A stretch of 64,000 nucleotides of DNA. Origin: JBMNCQ01 sp049366715. Its GTDB lineage: Bacteria > Bacillota > Peptococcia > Peptococcales > BICA1-8. The stretch lies in assembly GCA_049366715.1 (NCBI GenBank), contig JBMNCQ010000004.1, forward strand, positions 266,336 to 330,335, in the 5' to 3' direction. A model generated the notes under the pieces. It was not told the origin of the DNA. It worked only from the letters and a program-made list of their open reading frames with translations, and did no database searches. A program made the translations under genes and the position numbers. Below are positions 17,890 through 27,060 of the stretch, one piece after another. Every line of letters begins with the position of its first letter. Position 1 is the first letter of the stretch.

Positions 17890-17904
17890 TGTGCTGACAT
17901 TTGA

Positions 17905-18699
17905 CTAGAAATATTTTTTCTGTAACTCTTGATATTTGCCGTTGTCTTTAACATTTTGCAAGCCTTTATTAATTTTCTCTAACAATTCCTGGTTACCTTC
18001 TTTAACGGCAAATCCGTAAGAGTCACTTTCCAACACTTCGCCGACAATCTTAATTTTCCCGGACTGTTTTGCCATGTAAGCTTCGGTAACAGGCTTATCG
18101 TTTATTACCGCCTCTACCCCGCCACTCATAAGCTCCATCATTACAATATCAACTGTATTAAAGGTCTTGATCTCTTTAATGATCCCTTCGTTCTTTAACT
18201 CTTCTGCTTTAGCGGCACCCGTTGTTCCGATTTGAACTGCCACCGTTTTCCCCTGCAAATCATCTTGGCCGTTAATATCCTCATTATCGCCGGCTACGGC
18301 AATAGCCAGTCCCGCATCAATATAGGGCTCACTAAAGTCCACTTCTTCTTCCCGGTCAGGCCTGATGGACATGCCGGAAGCAATAATATCAATGTTGCCT
18401 GTTTGAACGGCAGGTATCAAGCCGTCGAAACCAAGATTCATAATTTCCAGTTTAATCCCCTGGTCTTCGGCAATCGCTTTAATTAAATCTATATCGAAGC
18501 CGATAATATCTCCTGTTTTCTCATCTGTCATCTCAAAAGGCGGAAAAGTTGGCTCAGTTCCAACTCTATATACAGCTTCCTCCTGCGGCGCTTCCTTAGG
18601 CGTCTCTGCATTGGGCTCTTCCTGCTTAGCACATCCTGCCACAGCCAGCAAGCTTAATACCAGTAGAACTACCAGTGCTGTTTTTAAATATTTTTTCAT
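17905..18699 (-). CDS. Amino-acid ABC transporter substrate-binding lipoprotein (GlnH-like)
   Basis: Start at ATG 18699 (GGAGG 8 nt upstream) rather than the frame opening at 18726. Signal MKKYLKTALVVLLVL with lipobox AVAGC, then the solute-binding fold: TFPPFEMTDEKTGDIIGFDI, GLIPAVQTGNIDIIASGMS, DFSEPYIDAG and GKTVAVQIGTTGA. It captures a polar amino acid outside the cell; the pattern is nearest to glutamine-type proteins, but the substrate is not certain. First gene of the operon, behind a sigma-A promoter. Confidence 0.92.
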   Translation of the reverse strand: MKKYLKTALVVLLVLSLLAVAGCAKQEEPNAETPKEAPQEEAVYRVGTEPTFPPFEMTDEKTGDIIGFDIDLIKAIAEDQGIKLEIMNLGFDGLIPAVQTGNIDIIASGMSIRPDREEEVDFSEPYIDAGLAIAVAGDNEDINGQDDLQGKTVAVQIGTTGAAKAEELKNEGIIKEIKTFNTVDIVMMELMSGGVEAVINDKPVTEAYMAKQSGKIKIVGEVLESDSYGFAVKEGNQELLEKINKGLQNVKDNGKYQELQKKYF

Positions 18700-18744
18700 C
18701 AATTGGTCCTCCCCCTCTAATTCCAATTAATCTAACTGTCAATA

Positions 18745-18773
18745 ATTATACATACTTAAGAATATTTAATCAA
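18745..18773 (-). promoter_or_regulatory. Sigma-A promoter of the first amino-acid ABC operon
   Basis: Minus strand TTGATT, 17 nt, TATAAT, ending 45 nt before the ATG at 18699. Confidence 0.7.
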
Positions 18774-18990
18774 TACCCTGCTAAAATATTTTTAATGATC
18801 AGGAAAACGCTTATGAAAAACTCTCCAACCTGGTATCATCTGATAAAATATCCCTGTTTACATCCTTAGTAATTCACAATAATTTTGCATATTATTCCCT
18901 CCTGAGGCCCTCAAAAAACTTTGCTAATATCCATTGTTGTAATGAAAAGCTATTTTATAAATGAAGTTTCTCTAAATTTCGCTATAAATA

Positions 18991-19160
18991 TTTGTCGAAA
19001 TATTTCTTACACATATTTCCATTGTGGAAAGAAATCTTGTGGATAATGTGGATAAGTCTGAGGATAACTTTAAAAACAGGGCTTTATCCCTGTGGATTGA
19101 TTGGTGATTTGTTAAATTAATGTTAATATCTTTAAATTAGCGTTATTATTCTTGTCGAAA
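18991..19160. promoter_or_regulatory. DnaA-box pair with flanking Spo0A boxes
   Basis: Two perfect DnaA boxes (TGTGGATAA, complement of TTATCCACA) lie back to back at 19038-19046 and 19047-19055, with degenerate copies at 19023 and 19091. Perfect Spo0A-box sequences lie at 18991-19000 (TTTGTCGAAA) and 19152-19160 (TTGTCGAAA). The 538-bp gap (18700-19237) has no gene that I can see; its left end holds the ABC operon promoter. Confidence 0.6.
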
Positions 19161-19203
19161 TAACTACATAAATATCTAACGATCCGTGCAAAACCTCAAG
19201 GGA

Positions 19204-19234
19204 AAAACAAAATTCGACGTCTTGCAACGCCGAA
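19204..19234 (-). terminator. Terminator of the flaG-fliD-fliS operon
   Basis: On the minus strand TTCGGCGT pairs with ACGTCGAA around TGCAAG and is followed by TTTTGTTTTT, just past the last gene's stop codon. Confidence 0.8.
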
Positions 19235-19237
19235 CAG

Positions 19238-19738
19238 CTATTTGCTTTTATCAAATTTATTTTCAGGCTTTCCGCTAATCTTTTTTTTATAAGCTTTTTT
19301 CGCCATATTTTTATCTTGAATCGTCTTGATATCTTTATTTACATTAGTAAGCTTGGCCTTCAACAAGTTTTCGTTAAGGATGTCCATTTCTTTAATGGCA
19401 TACAAGATCTCCCCTAATTCCCCCAGGACCTCCGTTAAGTTTTCCGCAGCTTTTACCGGAAGGACCTCGAGAAGAGCAGAACTGGAAAATACCTCTATGC
19501 CGAGGGTTTTCATAATATCCTCCCGCAAAGGTCTCAGCTGACCGTTCATCTCTTCCAGCTCACTAATCAGCTTCTGCCGGGCAGAGATTACTTCTTCCAG
19601 CCGTTCCAGATTTTCAGCTTCAGTACATTTCTTCTGCATTTCGGCTAATTTTAACATGGCCCGGTATTTACTCAGCTGTTTCCGGTAACCTTCGGCCATT
19701 GATTGCAGTACAGGAGTTAATAATTTACCTTTATTCAC
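19238..19738 (-). CDS. FliT/FlgN-like flagellar coiled-coil protein
   Basis: About 166 residues, nearly all helical and charged, with heptad-like segments (for example ENLERLEEVISARQKLISEL) and a basic C-terminal tail. No catalytic motif. It follows fliS, the position of fliT in B. subtilis, and the pattern of short helices resembles FlgN/FliT export chaperones. GTG 19738 is chosen because GGTGGTGAT precedes it and it starts 4 nt after the fliS stop, implying coupling. The frame is open back to 19783, overlapping fliS. The exact family is uncertain. Confidence 0.6.
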   Translation of the reverse strand: MNKGKLLTPVLQSMAEGYRKQLSKYRAMLKLAEMQKKCTEAENLERLEEVISARQKLISELEEMNGQLRPLREDIMKTLGIEVFSSSALLEVLPVKAAENLTEVLGELGEILYAIKEMDILNENLLKAKLTNVNKDIKTIQDKNMAKKAYKKKISGKPENKFDKSK

Positions 19739-19742
19739 CCTT

Positions 19743-20147
19743 TCAATCACCACCGGCGGTGCCCGGAGAAGGAGTCTTAACAAGCCTGGCGGCCTGGACC
19801 CAGGTTTCCCTGAATTCCCGTAAATACTGCTCCGGTTCGGCCAGGAATTTAACGTCCTTTTGCATATTAGCCTGTTGTAAATTATAATTTATATACTCAT
19901 ACATTTGAAACAATGACTGGGATATTTCATATTCCATATTCAATGAACCCATTAATTCATATACAATATTCTGGCATCTGATTAAATAGTAATTTGTTTT
20001 CTCAATATCTTTCGCTTCCAGGGCACTTTTCGCCTGCCCCAGGAAACGGATGGCCCCGTCAAACAGCATAATAAGCAGTTTTTCCGGACCGGCAGTAGCG
20101 ATTGACTGCTGTTTATATTGTGCATAAGGATTTTGGGCTAAAGCCAC
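19743..20147 (-). CDS. fliS: Flagellar export chaperone FliS
   Basis: About 134 residues. NPYAQYKQQSIATAGPEKLL and IMLFDGAIRFLGQAKSAL are the standard FliS N-terminal motifs. FliS binds the flagellin C terminus in the cytoplasm and prevents early polymerisation. GTG 20147 lies 9 nt after AAAGGAG; the frame also opens at GTG 20156, inside that SD region. Part of the operon transcribed from the sigma-D promoter at 22804-22830. Confidence 0.96.
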   Translation of the reverse strand: MALAQNPYAQYKQQSIATAGPEKLLIMLFDGAIRFLGQAKSALEAKDIEKTNYYLIRCQNIVYELMGSLNMEYEISQSLFQMYEYINYNLQQANMQKDVKFLAEPEQYLREFRETWVQAARLVKTPSPGTAGGD

Positions 20148-20267
20148 AGAAATCACTCCTTTAGATTAGTTGCCGGCGGTTGCTACCTTACTTAATCCGC
20201 CCCTTAAGACTACCTTAACAGATTACCTTTCCCCGGACAAGTTGTTTCCAAGTGATCATGCGGATTA

Positions 20268-20654
20268 TTAGCGCGCTTTATTGATAAAAGCCGCTTGAGC
20301 CGGATAGGGATTATAAGCTTTGTAAGCTCTCTTGCCCCGGCGCACTTTACCCAGCTTCTCCTTTAGAGCCAGCAAAACCTGATCGGCCTTCTGCCTGTTT
20401 TCCCGGTCCAGGTCCATGATTAACTTTAGAATCCTGCGGTATTCTTCGTTATTGTCCTCTTTAACCGAATTTAGCTCTGAATTTATGGAATTTATTTTAT
20501 GAATAACCATTTCCTTTTCATGAATAACCTTTTGTAATTTATCCGTATCATGATCCTCTAAAGACTTTTTTTGCGCTAAGGTTAGTTCATAGATATTTTG
20601 TAAATATTCCTTTTTCCTGTTTTGCAATTCCCTTACCCTGTTTTCCATATCCAT
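20268..20654 (-). CDS. FlgN-like flagellar chaperone
   Basis: About 128 residues, helical. The stretch KLQKVIHEKEMVIHKINSIN is typical of FlgN-family proteins, and the C terminus is basic (KVRRGKRAYKAYNPYP). It lies between fliD and fliS, where a chaperone for FliD or a hook-associated protein is plausible. A second, more typical FlgN is at 38223-38705. ATG 20654 follows AAAGG by 7 nt. Confidence 0.6.
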   Translation of the reverse strand: MDMENRVRELQNRKKEYLQNIYELTLAQKKSLEDHDTDKLQKVIHEKEMVIHKINSINSELNSVKEDNNEEYRRILKLIMDLDRENRQKADQVLLALKEKLGKVRRGKRAYKAYNPYPAQAAFINKAR

Positions 20655-20714
20655 CACACAACCTTTATTCGTATATTAAATATCATTATAACGGTAAAAC
20701 CGGTCAGACCGGTT

Positions 20715-22391
20715 CTACTGCCCGCTGCTAAACATCTGGGTCAGCCACGTACTTTGGGAGTTCATGTCCTGGATAGCCTTTTCCATAGCCGTGAACTGCT
20801 GCCAATAGCGGTTTTCTACAGTAGTCAGGTAATCATTCATATCATCAATCCGGTCCTCATAGTCCGAGATGCTTTTATCCAGCATACTTATGCTGCCATG
20901 CTCCGTTACAAAATCGATCAAAATGCTGGAATTTACATTTCTGTATAGTTCCGGATTATCACCGGTACCGGCTTTGTTAATGATCTCCTTCATCCCTACT
21001 GTGATATTATCATAAAGCCTGCGGATCAAACCACTTTCGCTTCTTTTTTGCTGAATTTCGTTGTTGCTTAACTTATCGTCGGCAACATCCAGCCCGGCGC
21101 CGGGCTCTTTAAATAACAACTCTAAAACACCGTCAACATCTTCTTGTATCGCCTTTTTAAGATTAGTTTCATCTATTTCCAGCTGGCCCCCCTTGGACCC
21201 GCTGAAATAATTTTGGGTAGAAATGCCTATTTGTGTTAATTGATCGAAAGCACCGCTTACTCCTGCTACATTATCGTACATACCGCTGCGCATACTGTGA
21301 TAAGTGCTTTGTAAAACACCGTCTCCTTTGATCAGACCACTTTTCGCTTTTTCTTCCCACAGTTCTATTTCTTTCTCACTCATGGACTCTTTTTGTTCTT
21401 CCGTCAGGGGAGTATAATCCCGGTAGCGTTTTTCATTCAGGGTATCATTCAGCTTACTGACGATTTCATTATATTTTTCCACAAAGGCCGAAATCTTTTC
21501 ATAAACTGCATCAACATCAGTGGAAACAGTAACGGTAAAGTCCCCTTCAGCTTTCAGATCCAGATTGATATTGTTGATCGTACATTGGTTAGAAGCCATT
21601 CTAATATTATCGGCACCGTTAAAACTTAAGATCGCATCCTGCCCTTGATTTACCGCTCCGCTGGTCAGATTAAGCTGCAGTTTGTCATTCGTTCCCGTAA
21701 AAAATTCCACGGTTGCCTCCGCTTCCTGGGTTATGGTAAAGCCGTTCGCTTCCCCGGTCTCGGTGGTCTGGAAGAACAACCTGTTTATACTGGTATCATA
21801 GACGGCTTTTACACCTAAATCATTGCCGTCGCTGTCCCGGTAAGAATTTATATCATTGGCCATATCCAGAATCGTTTTATTATTTAAATCATCACCACTG
21901 TATTCAAAAGTCTGACTGACGCCATCCTTGCTCTCAATGGTAAATTTAATCACGTCGGTATCATTTAAACCGAACTGCTCTTTTAAAGTGTCCAAATTCC
22001 CCAGGTCACCTTGACTGGCGGCGGAGAAATTCTTGGCGATCTGACTTACACTGACACTATAACTGCCGGTCACGGCATCGGCCCTGGTAGAAATGATATC
22101 GGCTATGCCGGTATCGGAGGAAGCAGCCTTTTTCACCCATTCCAGGCTGCTGACAGACTTGTTGAGCAGGGAACCGCTGGAGCTCGTCGATGTTAAACCA
22201 AACTCCTTTTTCGTATCCAAAATAAAGTTAGCCAGATCTTTATTAAGAGCATTGTATATTTCCTGTCTCCATTCAACAATGATTTTATCCTGTTTCAGTT
22301 TATCTACCTTAGTACGCTGGGCCTTCATTAAATCACTGATAATCTGGTCGGTATCGATCCCTGAAGCCAGACCGCCTATTCTTATACTCAT
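20715..22391 (-). CDS. fliD: Flagellar filament cap protein FliD
   Basis: 558 residues. The N terminus MSIRIGGLASGIDTDQIISD and the following LKQDKIIVEWRQEIYNALNK are the FliD N-terminal domain. The C-terminal FliD domain (about 290-540) contains VYEKISAFVEKYNEIVSKLN and ends in DYEDRIDDMNDYLTTVENRY. FliD caps the filament and incorporates flagellin subunits. The middle is the variable, surface-exposed region. It lies after flaG, 13 nt apart, in one operon. Confidence 0.96.
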   Translation of the reverse strand: MSIRIGGLASGIDTDQIISDLMKAQRTKVDKLKQDKIIVEWRQEIYNALNKDLANFILDTKKEFGLTSTSSSGSLLNKSVSSLEWVKKAASSDTGIADIISTRADAVTGSYSVSVSQIAKNFSAASQGDLGNLDTLKEQFGLNDTDVIKFTIESKDGVSQTFEYSGDDLNNKTILDMANDINSYRDSDGNDLGVKAVYDTSINRLFFQTTETGEANGFTITQEAEATVEFFTGTNDKLQLNLTSGAVNQGQDAILSFNGADNIRMASNQCTINNINLDLKAEGDFTVTVSTDVDAVYEKISAFVEKYNEIVSKLNDTLNEKRYRDYTPLTEEQKESMSEKEIELWEEKAKSGLIKGDGVLQSTYHSMRSGMYDNVAGVSGAFDQLTQIGISTQNYFSGSKGGQLEIDETNLKKAIQEDVDGVLELLFKEPGAGLDVADDKLSNNEIQQKRSESGLIRRLYDNITVGMKEIINKAGTGDNPELYRNVNSSILIDFVTEHGSISMLDKSISDYEDRIDDMNDYLTTVENRYWQQFTAMEKAIQDMNSQSTWLTQMFSSGQ

Positions 22392-22404
22392 CTTATTTCA
22401 CCCC

Positions 22405-22767
22405 TTATGCCCTTTCATCCACGAGAAGACCGGCTAATTCCATTAGCCCCGCCACGATGTCCAGTATCTTCTCCGGTGGAATTTCTTTGATTACTTCTTT
22501 CGTTTCTTGATCAATGATCTTCACCATAATTTCTTTGGTTTTTTCATGAATAGAAAACTCTAAGCGTTTATTGTGTATTTCGATTTTATCGTTGGCCTCT
22601 TCAATTGCTTCGATCATTTCCCCGGCAGTAAATTTCGGCTCCCAGCTTGAGGTCTGATAATCACTATCCGGTACTTTTTCCGGATTTTCCCAAACCGGCC
22701 TGTCATTATTATTAATGGGACGGATGTTCTTTACTGCAGCAGTCTCATTAATCCTTTCTACACGCAT
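22405..22767 (-). CDS. flaG: FlaG family protein
   Basis: 120 residues with the FlaG domain at the C terminus (about 65-115): LEFSIHEKTKEIMVKIID, then TKEVIKEIPPEKILDIVAGL. In known systems FlaG (B. subtilis YvyC) lies between hag and fliD and affects filament length. Here it is the first gene after an excellent sigma-D promoter and precedes fliD. The N-terminal 60 residues are less conserved. Confidence 0.92.
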   Translation of the reverse strand: MRVERINETAAVKNIRPINNNDRPVWENPEKVPDSDYQTSSWEPKFTAGEMIEAIEEANDKIEIHNKRLEFSIHEKTKEIMVKIIDQETKEVIKEIPPEKILDIVAGLMELAGLLVDERA

Positions 22768-22803
22768 AAAAATCCCCCGCTCTGTTTATTTTATTTATAA
22801 TTT

Positions 22804-22830
22804 ATATCGGTAAAAACGCCGGGAAATTTA
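22804..22830 (-). promoter_or_regulatory. Sigma-D (sigma-28) promoter of flaG-fliD-fliS
   Basis: Minus strand TAAA (22827-22830), exactly 15 nt, ACCGATAT (22804-22811), against the consensus TAAA-N15-GCCGATAT. The flaG start is about 37 nt downstream. Confidence 0.88.
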
Positions 22831-22840
22831 GCATTAAGAA

Positions 22841-22869
22841 AAAAACTGTAGAATTAATTTCTACAGTTT
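22841..22869 (-). terminator. Terminator overlapping the 3' end of the yjfB-like gene
   Basis: AAACTGTAGA pairs with its complement around a 7-nt loop and is followed on the minus strand by TTTTTTTC. The stop codon of the yjfB-like gene lies inside the stem. Confidence 0.85.
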
Positions 22870-23058
22870 AACATCAATCAGCGTACCAAGCTGGGGATTA
22901 ACGCTCCTCTCCATGATCTGCGTATTTGCTTCCAGCATCCTGGTTAAATCCCCGGCTTGCCCTTTAGCCGTATCCATAGCCATTTTCATAACGGAAATAC
23001 CGGCTTCCTGGGCTATTTTCATTTGGTTCAAACCCATTGACAAAGCAGCTATATCCAA
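22861..23058 (-). CDS. YjfB-like putative motility protein
   Basis: 65 residues: MDIAALSMGLNQMKIAQEAG then VMKMAMDTAKGQA, ending NPQLGTLIDVKL. This is the pattern of the short YjfB family annotated as putative motility proteins in Firmicutes. TTG start with AAAGGAG 9 nt upstream. It is the last gene before the flaG promoter and is closed by its own terminator. Function unknown. Confidence 0.8.
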   Translation of the reverse strand: MDIAALSMGLNQMKIAQEAGISVMKMAMDTAKGQAGDLTRMLEANTQIMERSVNPQLGTLIDVKL

Positions 23059-23093
23059 CTATATCAGCTCCTTTCTGTTGAAAAGATATGCCC

Positions 23094-24404
23094 TCAGGCT
23101 TTTATTACATTACTGTTTTCCTGTGTATATACCCCGCGGGTATCGATAATCAACTTACTGTGTTTTAAAATATAATCGTAATCAAAATCATCGTGGTTAG
23201 TACTGATCAGGATACAGTCCATTTCTTCCAGATTTTCTTCGGTAATTTCCATAGATTCAAGTTCAAAATAGTGTTCCCGCATTTTGGGGAATTTGGGCAC
23301 AAAGGGATCGGAATAGTAAATAATTGCGCCCTTTTCCCGCAAGAGCTCCATTAATTTTACAGAAGGTGATTCCCGGGTATCGTCTATGTTCTTTTTATAG
23401 GCCAGTCCTAAGACCAGCACTTTAGCATTTTTTAAAGATTTTTCCCTTTCATTTAACCCTTCCATCACTTTATGAATTACCCACTGGGGCATCAGGATAT
23501 TGACTTCTCCCGCCAGTTCTATAAACCTGGTATTGATTCCATACTCCCGGGCCTTCCAGGTAAGATAAAAAGGGTCAATGGGTATACAATGCCCCCCCCA
23601 GCCCGGACCGGGATAAAAAGGAGTAAATCCGAAAGGTTTGGTTGCGGCGGCATTGATTACTTCCCAGATATCAATCCCCATCCTATCCGCAACCATCTTC
23701 ATCTCATTTACCAAGCCGATATTTACCGCCCGGTAAATATTCTCCAGTAATTTGGTCAGCTCTGCGGCTTTGGTGGAACTAACAGAAATTACTTTGCCGA
23801 TTATCTCCTGATATAAAGCTGTCCCGACTTGCAGGCAGTTAGCTGTGGCCCCCCCGACAACTTTAGGAATAGTACGGGTGGTAAAATCAGGATTGCCCGG
23901 ATCCTCCCTTTCCGGTGAATAGAGCAGGAAAAAATCTTCTCCCAGGGTAAATCCCTTACGTTCCAGCCGGGTTTCGATCTCTTCTTCCGTAGTCCCCGGG
24001 TAAGTGGTGCTCTCCAAACTTAAAACCTGGCCTTTTTTTAAGTAGGGAAGAATTTGATCCATCGTGCCGGTAACAAAAGATAAGTCCGGTTCCCGATACC
24101 GGTTAAGGGGAGTGGGCAGGCAAAGTATCATAACATCTACCTCCCTGACTCTCGCCAAATCAGTTGTAGCCTCTAATTTTCCTTCTTCCACACCCTTTTT
24201 AATTTTCTCACTGTCAATATGCCTGATGTAGCTCTCTTTGTTCTTTAAAATTTTCTCAACCTTAGTCCTGTCCCGGTCAAATCCCAGTACCTGATAACCT
24301 GCTTCGGCAAAAGCCAGCAAAAGAGGCAGTCCTACGTAACCCATTCCGATGATTCCTATTATTGCTTCTTTTCTTTGAATTTTCTCAATTAGATTATGCA
24401 TCAT
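23094..24404 (-). CDS. Nucleotide-sugar dehydrogenase (UDP-HexNAc dehydrogenase type)
   Basis: 436 residues. N-terminal NAD-binding motif IIGIIGMGYVGLPLLLAF, central helical domain, catalytic Cys region GPGWGGHCIPIDPFYLTWKA (about 265) and a C-terminal domain with DTRESPSVKLMELL. The overall pattern is that of WecC/WbpA-type enzymes, which oxidise UDP-ManNAc or UDP-GlcNAc to the uronate with NAD; UDP-glucose dehydrogenase is less likely. It is the last gene of the sugar block between hag and flaG. No matching 2-epimerase is present in the window. Confidence 0.85.
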   Translation of the reverse strand: MMHNLIEKIQRKEAIIGIIGMGYVGLPLLLAFAEAGYQVLGFDRDRTKVEKILKNKESYIRHIDSEKIKKGVEEGKLEATTDLARVREVDVMILCLPTPLNRYREPDLSFVTGTMDQILPYLKKGQVLSLESTTYPGTTEEEIETRLERKGFTLGEDFFLLYSPEREDPGNPDFTTRTIPKVVGGATANCLQVGTALYQEIIGKVISVSSTKAAELTKLLENIYRAVNIGLVNEMKMVADRMGIDIWEVINAAATKPFGFTPFYPGPGWGGHCIPIDPFYLTWKAREYGINTRFIELAGEVNILMPQWVIHKVMEGLNEREKSLKNAKVLVLGLAYKKNIDDTRESPSVKLMELLREKGAIIYYSDPFVPKFPKMREHYFELESMEITEENLEEMDCILISTNHDDFDYDYILKHSKLIIDTRGVYTQENSNVIKA

Positions 24405-24451
24405 ACTTATAAAGCCTCTCTTTACCGAATTAATTTTGCAAGAAAAAATAA

Positions 24452-25309
24452 CTATATTCCCATTAAATATTGCCCATAATCTGTTTTCAGTAACGACCTT
24501 GCTAATACGTGTAGCTGTTCTTTTGTAATATATCCGTTACGATAAGCGATTTCCTCTATGCAGGCTATATAGAGTCCTTGTCTCTTTTGTACCGCCTGAA
24601 CAAAATTACCAGCTTCTAACAGGGATTCATGTGTCCCTGTGTCTAGCCAAGCGAATCCCCTGCCCAGAATTTGTACTTTTAATTCTCCCTCGTCTAGATA
24701 CACTTTGTTCACATCTGTAATTTCCAATTCTCCCCTTAAGGAAGGCTTTAAATTTTTGGCAATTCTAACTACTTTATTGTCATAAAAATACAATCCTGGT
24801 ACAGCAAAATTGGACTTTGGATTTTGAGGTTTTTCCTCCAAGGATTTTACCACTTTGTCTTCTCCTATTTCCACAATTCCATATTCTCTGGGATTATTTA
24901 CATAGTAGGCAAAAATACAAGCACCTTCTTTTATAGATTTATTTTTCTGTAGAATCGGAGAAAAGCCCTGCCCATAAAATACATTATCCCCTAGAATTAA
25001 ACAAACGCTATCTTCTTCAATAAAATCCTCCGCAATAACAAATGCCTGGGCAATTCCTTTTGGCTCCTTTTGAACAAAATATCGAAAAGAAAGTCCTATT
25101 TGAGATCCATCTCCTAATAATTCCTCATATATAGGCAGGTCTTTACTGGTAGAAATAATCAAAATATCCCGTATACCGGCCAGCATCAACACAGATAAAG
25201 GGTAGTAAATCATCGGTTTATCATATACAGGAAGCAATTGCTTGCTAAGGGATTTTGTACAGGGATAAAGTCTGGTCCCACTCCCTCCTGCCAATATAAT
25301 ACCCTTCAT
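24452..25309 (-). CDS. rmlA: Glucose-1-phosphate thymidylyltransferase
   Basis: 285 residues. GIILAGGSGTRLYPCTKSLS is the nucleotidyl-transfer motif, followed by QLLPVYDKPMIYYPLSVLML and LILGDNVFYG. Makes dTDP-glucose from dTTP and glucose-1-phosphate. Together with rmlB immediately upstream it supplies dTDP-4-keto-6-deoxyglucose. No rmlC or rmlD is seen, so the product is probably not rhamnose; the linked aminotransferase and acyltransferase point to an amino sugar. Confidence 0.95.
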   Translation of the reverse strand: MKGIILAGGSGTRLYPCTKSLSKQLLPVYDKPMIYYPLSVLMLAGIRDILIISTSKDLPIYEELLGDGSQIGLSFRYFVQKEPKGIAQAFVIAEDFIEEDSVCLILGDNVFYGQGFSPILQKNKSIKEGACIFAYYVNNPREYGIVEIGEDKVVKSLEEKPQNPKSNFAVPGLYFYDNKVVRIAKNLKPSLRGELEITDVNKVYLDEGELKVQILGRGFAWLDTGTHESLLEAGNFVQAVQKRQGLYIACIEEIAYRNGYITKEQLHVLARSLLKTDYGQYLMGI

Positions 25310-25327
25310 TACACAACCCCCTATCTA

Positions 25328-26401
25328 CTATGTACCATACATTTCTTTATAATATTTTATGTATTCACCATTTAAAATTTTTTCGAGCCAAATTTCATTC
25401 TCTAAATACCACTGAATGGTTTTTTCCATACCCTTTTCATAAGTTATCCCAGGATACCAGCCCAATTCTTCCTTAATTTTACTTCCATCTATAGCATATC
25501 TTCTATCATGACCCTTTCGATCTTTCACATAGGTAATCAGGTCCTCATTCAGCCTGCTTTTTCGTTGGTCTTCTGGGACAAGTAATTTTTGCAGGCATTG
25601 TATGATAAACTTTATTACCTCAATATTTTGCCGTTCATGATTTCCACCTATATTATAGACTTGTCCTTCTCTCCCTTTTTGCAAGACAATATCTAATGCA
25701 GTACAATGATCTTCTACGTACAGCCAATCTCTTATATTTTTCCCATCTCCATATAACGGTATGGGTTTTCCGGCTAAACAACTATTAATTACAAGAGGAA
25801 TTAATTTTTCTGGAAACTGATAGGGACCATAATTGTTAGAACATCTGGTAATCACAACGGGCAACTTATAGGTATCATAATAGGCCTTTACCAGCAAATC
25901 CCCCCCTGATTTACTAGCAGAATAGGGGCTATGAGGATCTAATGGAGTACTCTCTATAAAATATCCTGCATCCTCTAAAGAACCATATACTTCATCAGTC
26001 GAAACCTGTAAAAACTTTTTACCTGCTTTAAAATCCCCCCCCCGAATCCAATATTTTTTTGATATATCCAACAACACTTGGACTCCTAGCACATTAGTTT
26101 TAACAAATACAGATGGATCTTCAATGCTTCTATCCACATGGGATTCTGCTGCAAAATTAATCACATAATCTATATCATATTCTTGGAAAATCTTTTCTAC
26201 CACGTCACCATCACAAATGTCACCTTTAATAAATCGATAGTTGTTACGCTCCGCTACACCTTTTAAATTTTCTAGATTTCCTGCATAAGTTAATGCATCT
26301 AAATTGATTATAGAAATAGTATTATTATATTTTTTAAATAGATACTGTATAAAATTAGAGCCGATAAAACCAGCCCCGCCTGTGATAAGATATATTTTCA
26401 T
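25328..26401 (-). CDS. rmlB: dTDP-glucose 4,6-dehydratase
   Basis: 357 residues of the extended SDR family: NAD motif TGGAGFIGSNFIQYL, FAAESHVDRSIEDP, catalytic YSASKSGGDLL (Tyr and Lys), preceded by VSTDEVYGSL, and TRCSNNYGPYQFPEKLIPL. Converts dTDP-glucose to dTDP-4-keto-6-deoxyglucose, the branch point for 6-deoxy and amino sugars. 18 nt from rmlA. Base composition is lower in GC than in the flanking flagellar genes. Confidence 0.96.
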   Translation of the reverse strand: MKIYLITGGAGFIGSNFIQYLFKKYNNTISIINLDALTYAGNLENLKGVAERNNYRFIKGDICDGDVVEKIFQEYDIDYVINFAAESHVDRSIEDPSVFVKTNVLGVQVLLDISKKYWIRGGDFKAGKKFLQVSTDEVYGSLEDAGYFIESTPLDPHSPYSASKSGGDLLVKAYYDTYKLPVVITRCSNNYGPYQFPEKLIPLVINSCLAGKPIPLYGDGKNIRDWLYVEDHCTALDIVLQKGREGQVYNIGGNHERQNIEVIKFIIQCLQKLLVPEDQRKSRLNEDLITYVKDRKGHDRRYAIDGSKIKEELGWYPGITYEKGMEKTIQWYLENEIWLEKILNGEYIKYYKEMYGT

Positions 26402-26487
26402 ACTGCCATCCCCAACATCTAATTGTATTTGTACTTTTGTTTAAATATATATTTTCATACTCTTCCCCTTATAATTAAGTCAAAAAG

Positions 26488-27060
26488 CTACTGGTTGTTT
26501 TCTTGCAACGCTTTTTCTAATTCTAAAATATTTCTTTTTCTATTCTTTATTTTTTTACATGGTATTCCCGCGCTTATTGACCAGGCCTCTATATCTTTAT
26601 TCACTAAACTCATTGCACCTATCGCTGCCCCCTCATTAACTACAACATTAGGTAATACTATACAGCCCGCTCCAATAATTACATGTTTTTTAAACAAAAC
26701 TTTTCCTCCAATTACATTTCTATATAAACTAGGTATAGTAGGATTTGTCATAAATTCACCACTATAATCATCAGTTGTGCTATATACTAGCGTCCGTCCA
26801 GATATGCTTGTATAATCTGACATCTCTATTATTAATCTTCCATATAAAGCTACATGTGAAGCAATATGTATATATGAACCTAATTTTATACTTCCTGATA
26901 AAATACAAAAATCGTCAATCCTAATATTACTTCCCATTTCAATACTTTCAGGTGAATAAATACTAGTCTTTCTACTTATTTTTATGTTATCACCTATTTT
27001 TTTAAATCCAATTTGTTTTAATTCTTCTTCAGAATAATATGAATTACTCAAAATATTCAC
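26488..27060 (-). CDS. Left-handed beta-helix sugar N-acyltransferase (VioB/FdtC-like)
   Basis: 190 residues with hexapeptide-repeat (LbH) signature: GSNIRIDDFCILSGSIKLG, then VIIGAGCIVLPNVVVNEGAAIGA near the C terminus. The N terminus NSYYSEEELKQIGFKKIGDN resembles acyltransferases that modify dTDP-amino-6-deoxyhexoses. Its start overlaps the aminotransferase stop by 4 nt, so the two are coupled. I infer that it N-acylates the amino sugar made by that aminotransferase. Whether the donor is acetyl-CoA or another acyl-CoA cannot be told. Very AT-rich. Confidence 0.72.
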   Translation of the reverse strand: MNILSNSYYSEEELKQIGFKKIGDNIKISRKTSIYSPESIEMGSNIRIDDFCILSGSIKLGSYIHIASHVALYGRLIIEMSDYTSISGRTLVYSTTDDYSGEFMTNPTIPSLYRNVIGGKVLFKKHVIIGAGCIVLPNVVVNEGAAIGAMSLVNKDIEAWSISAGIPCKKIKNRKRNILELEKALQENNQ

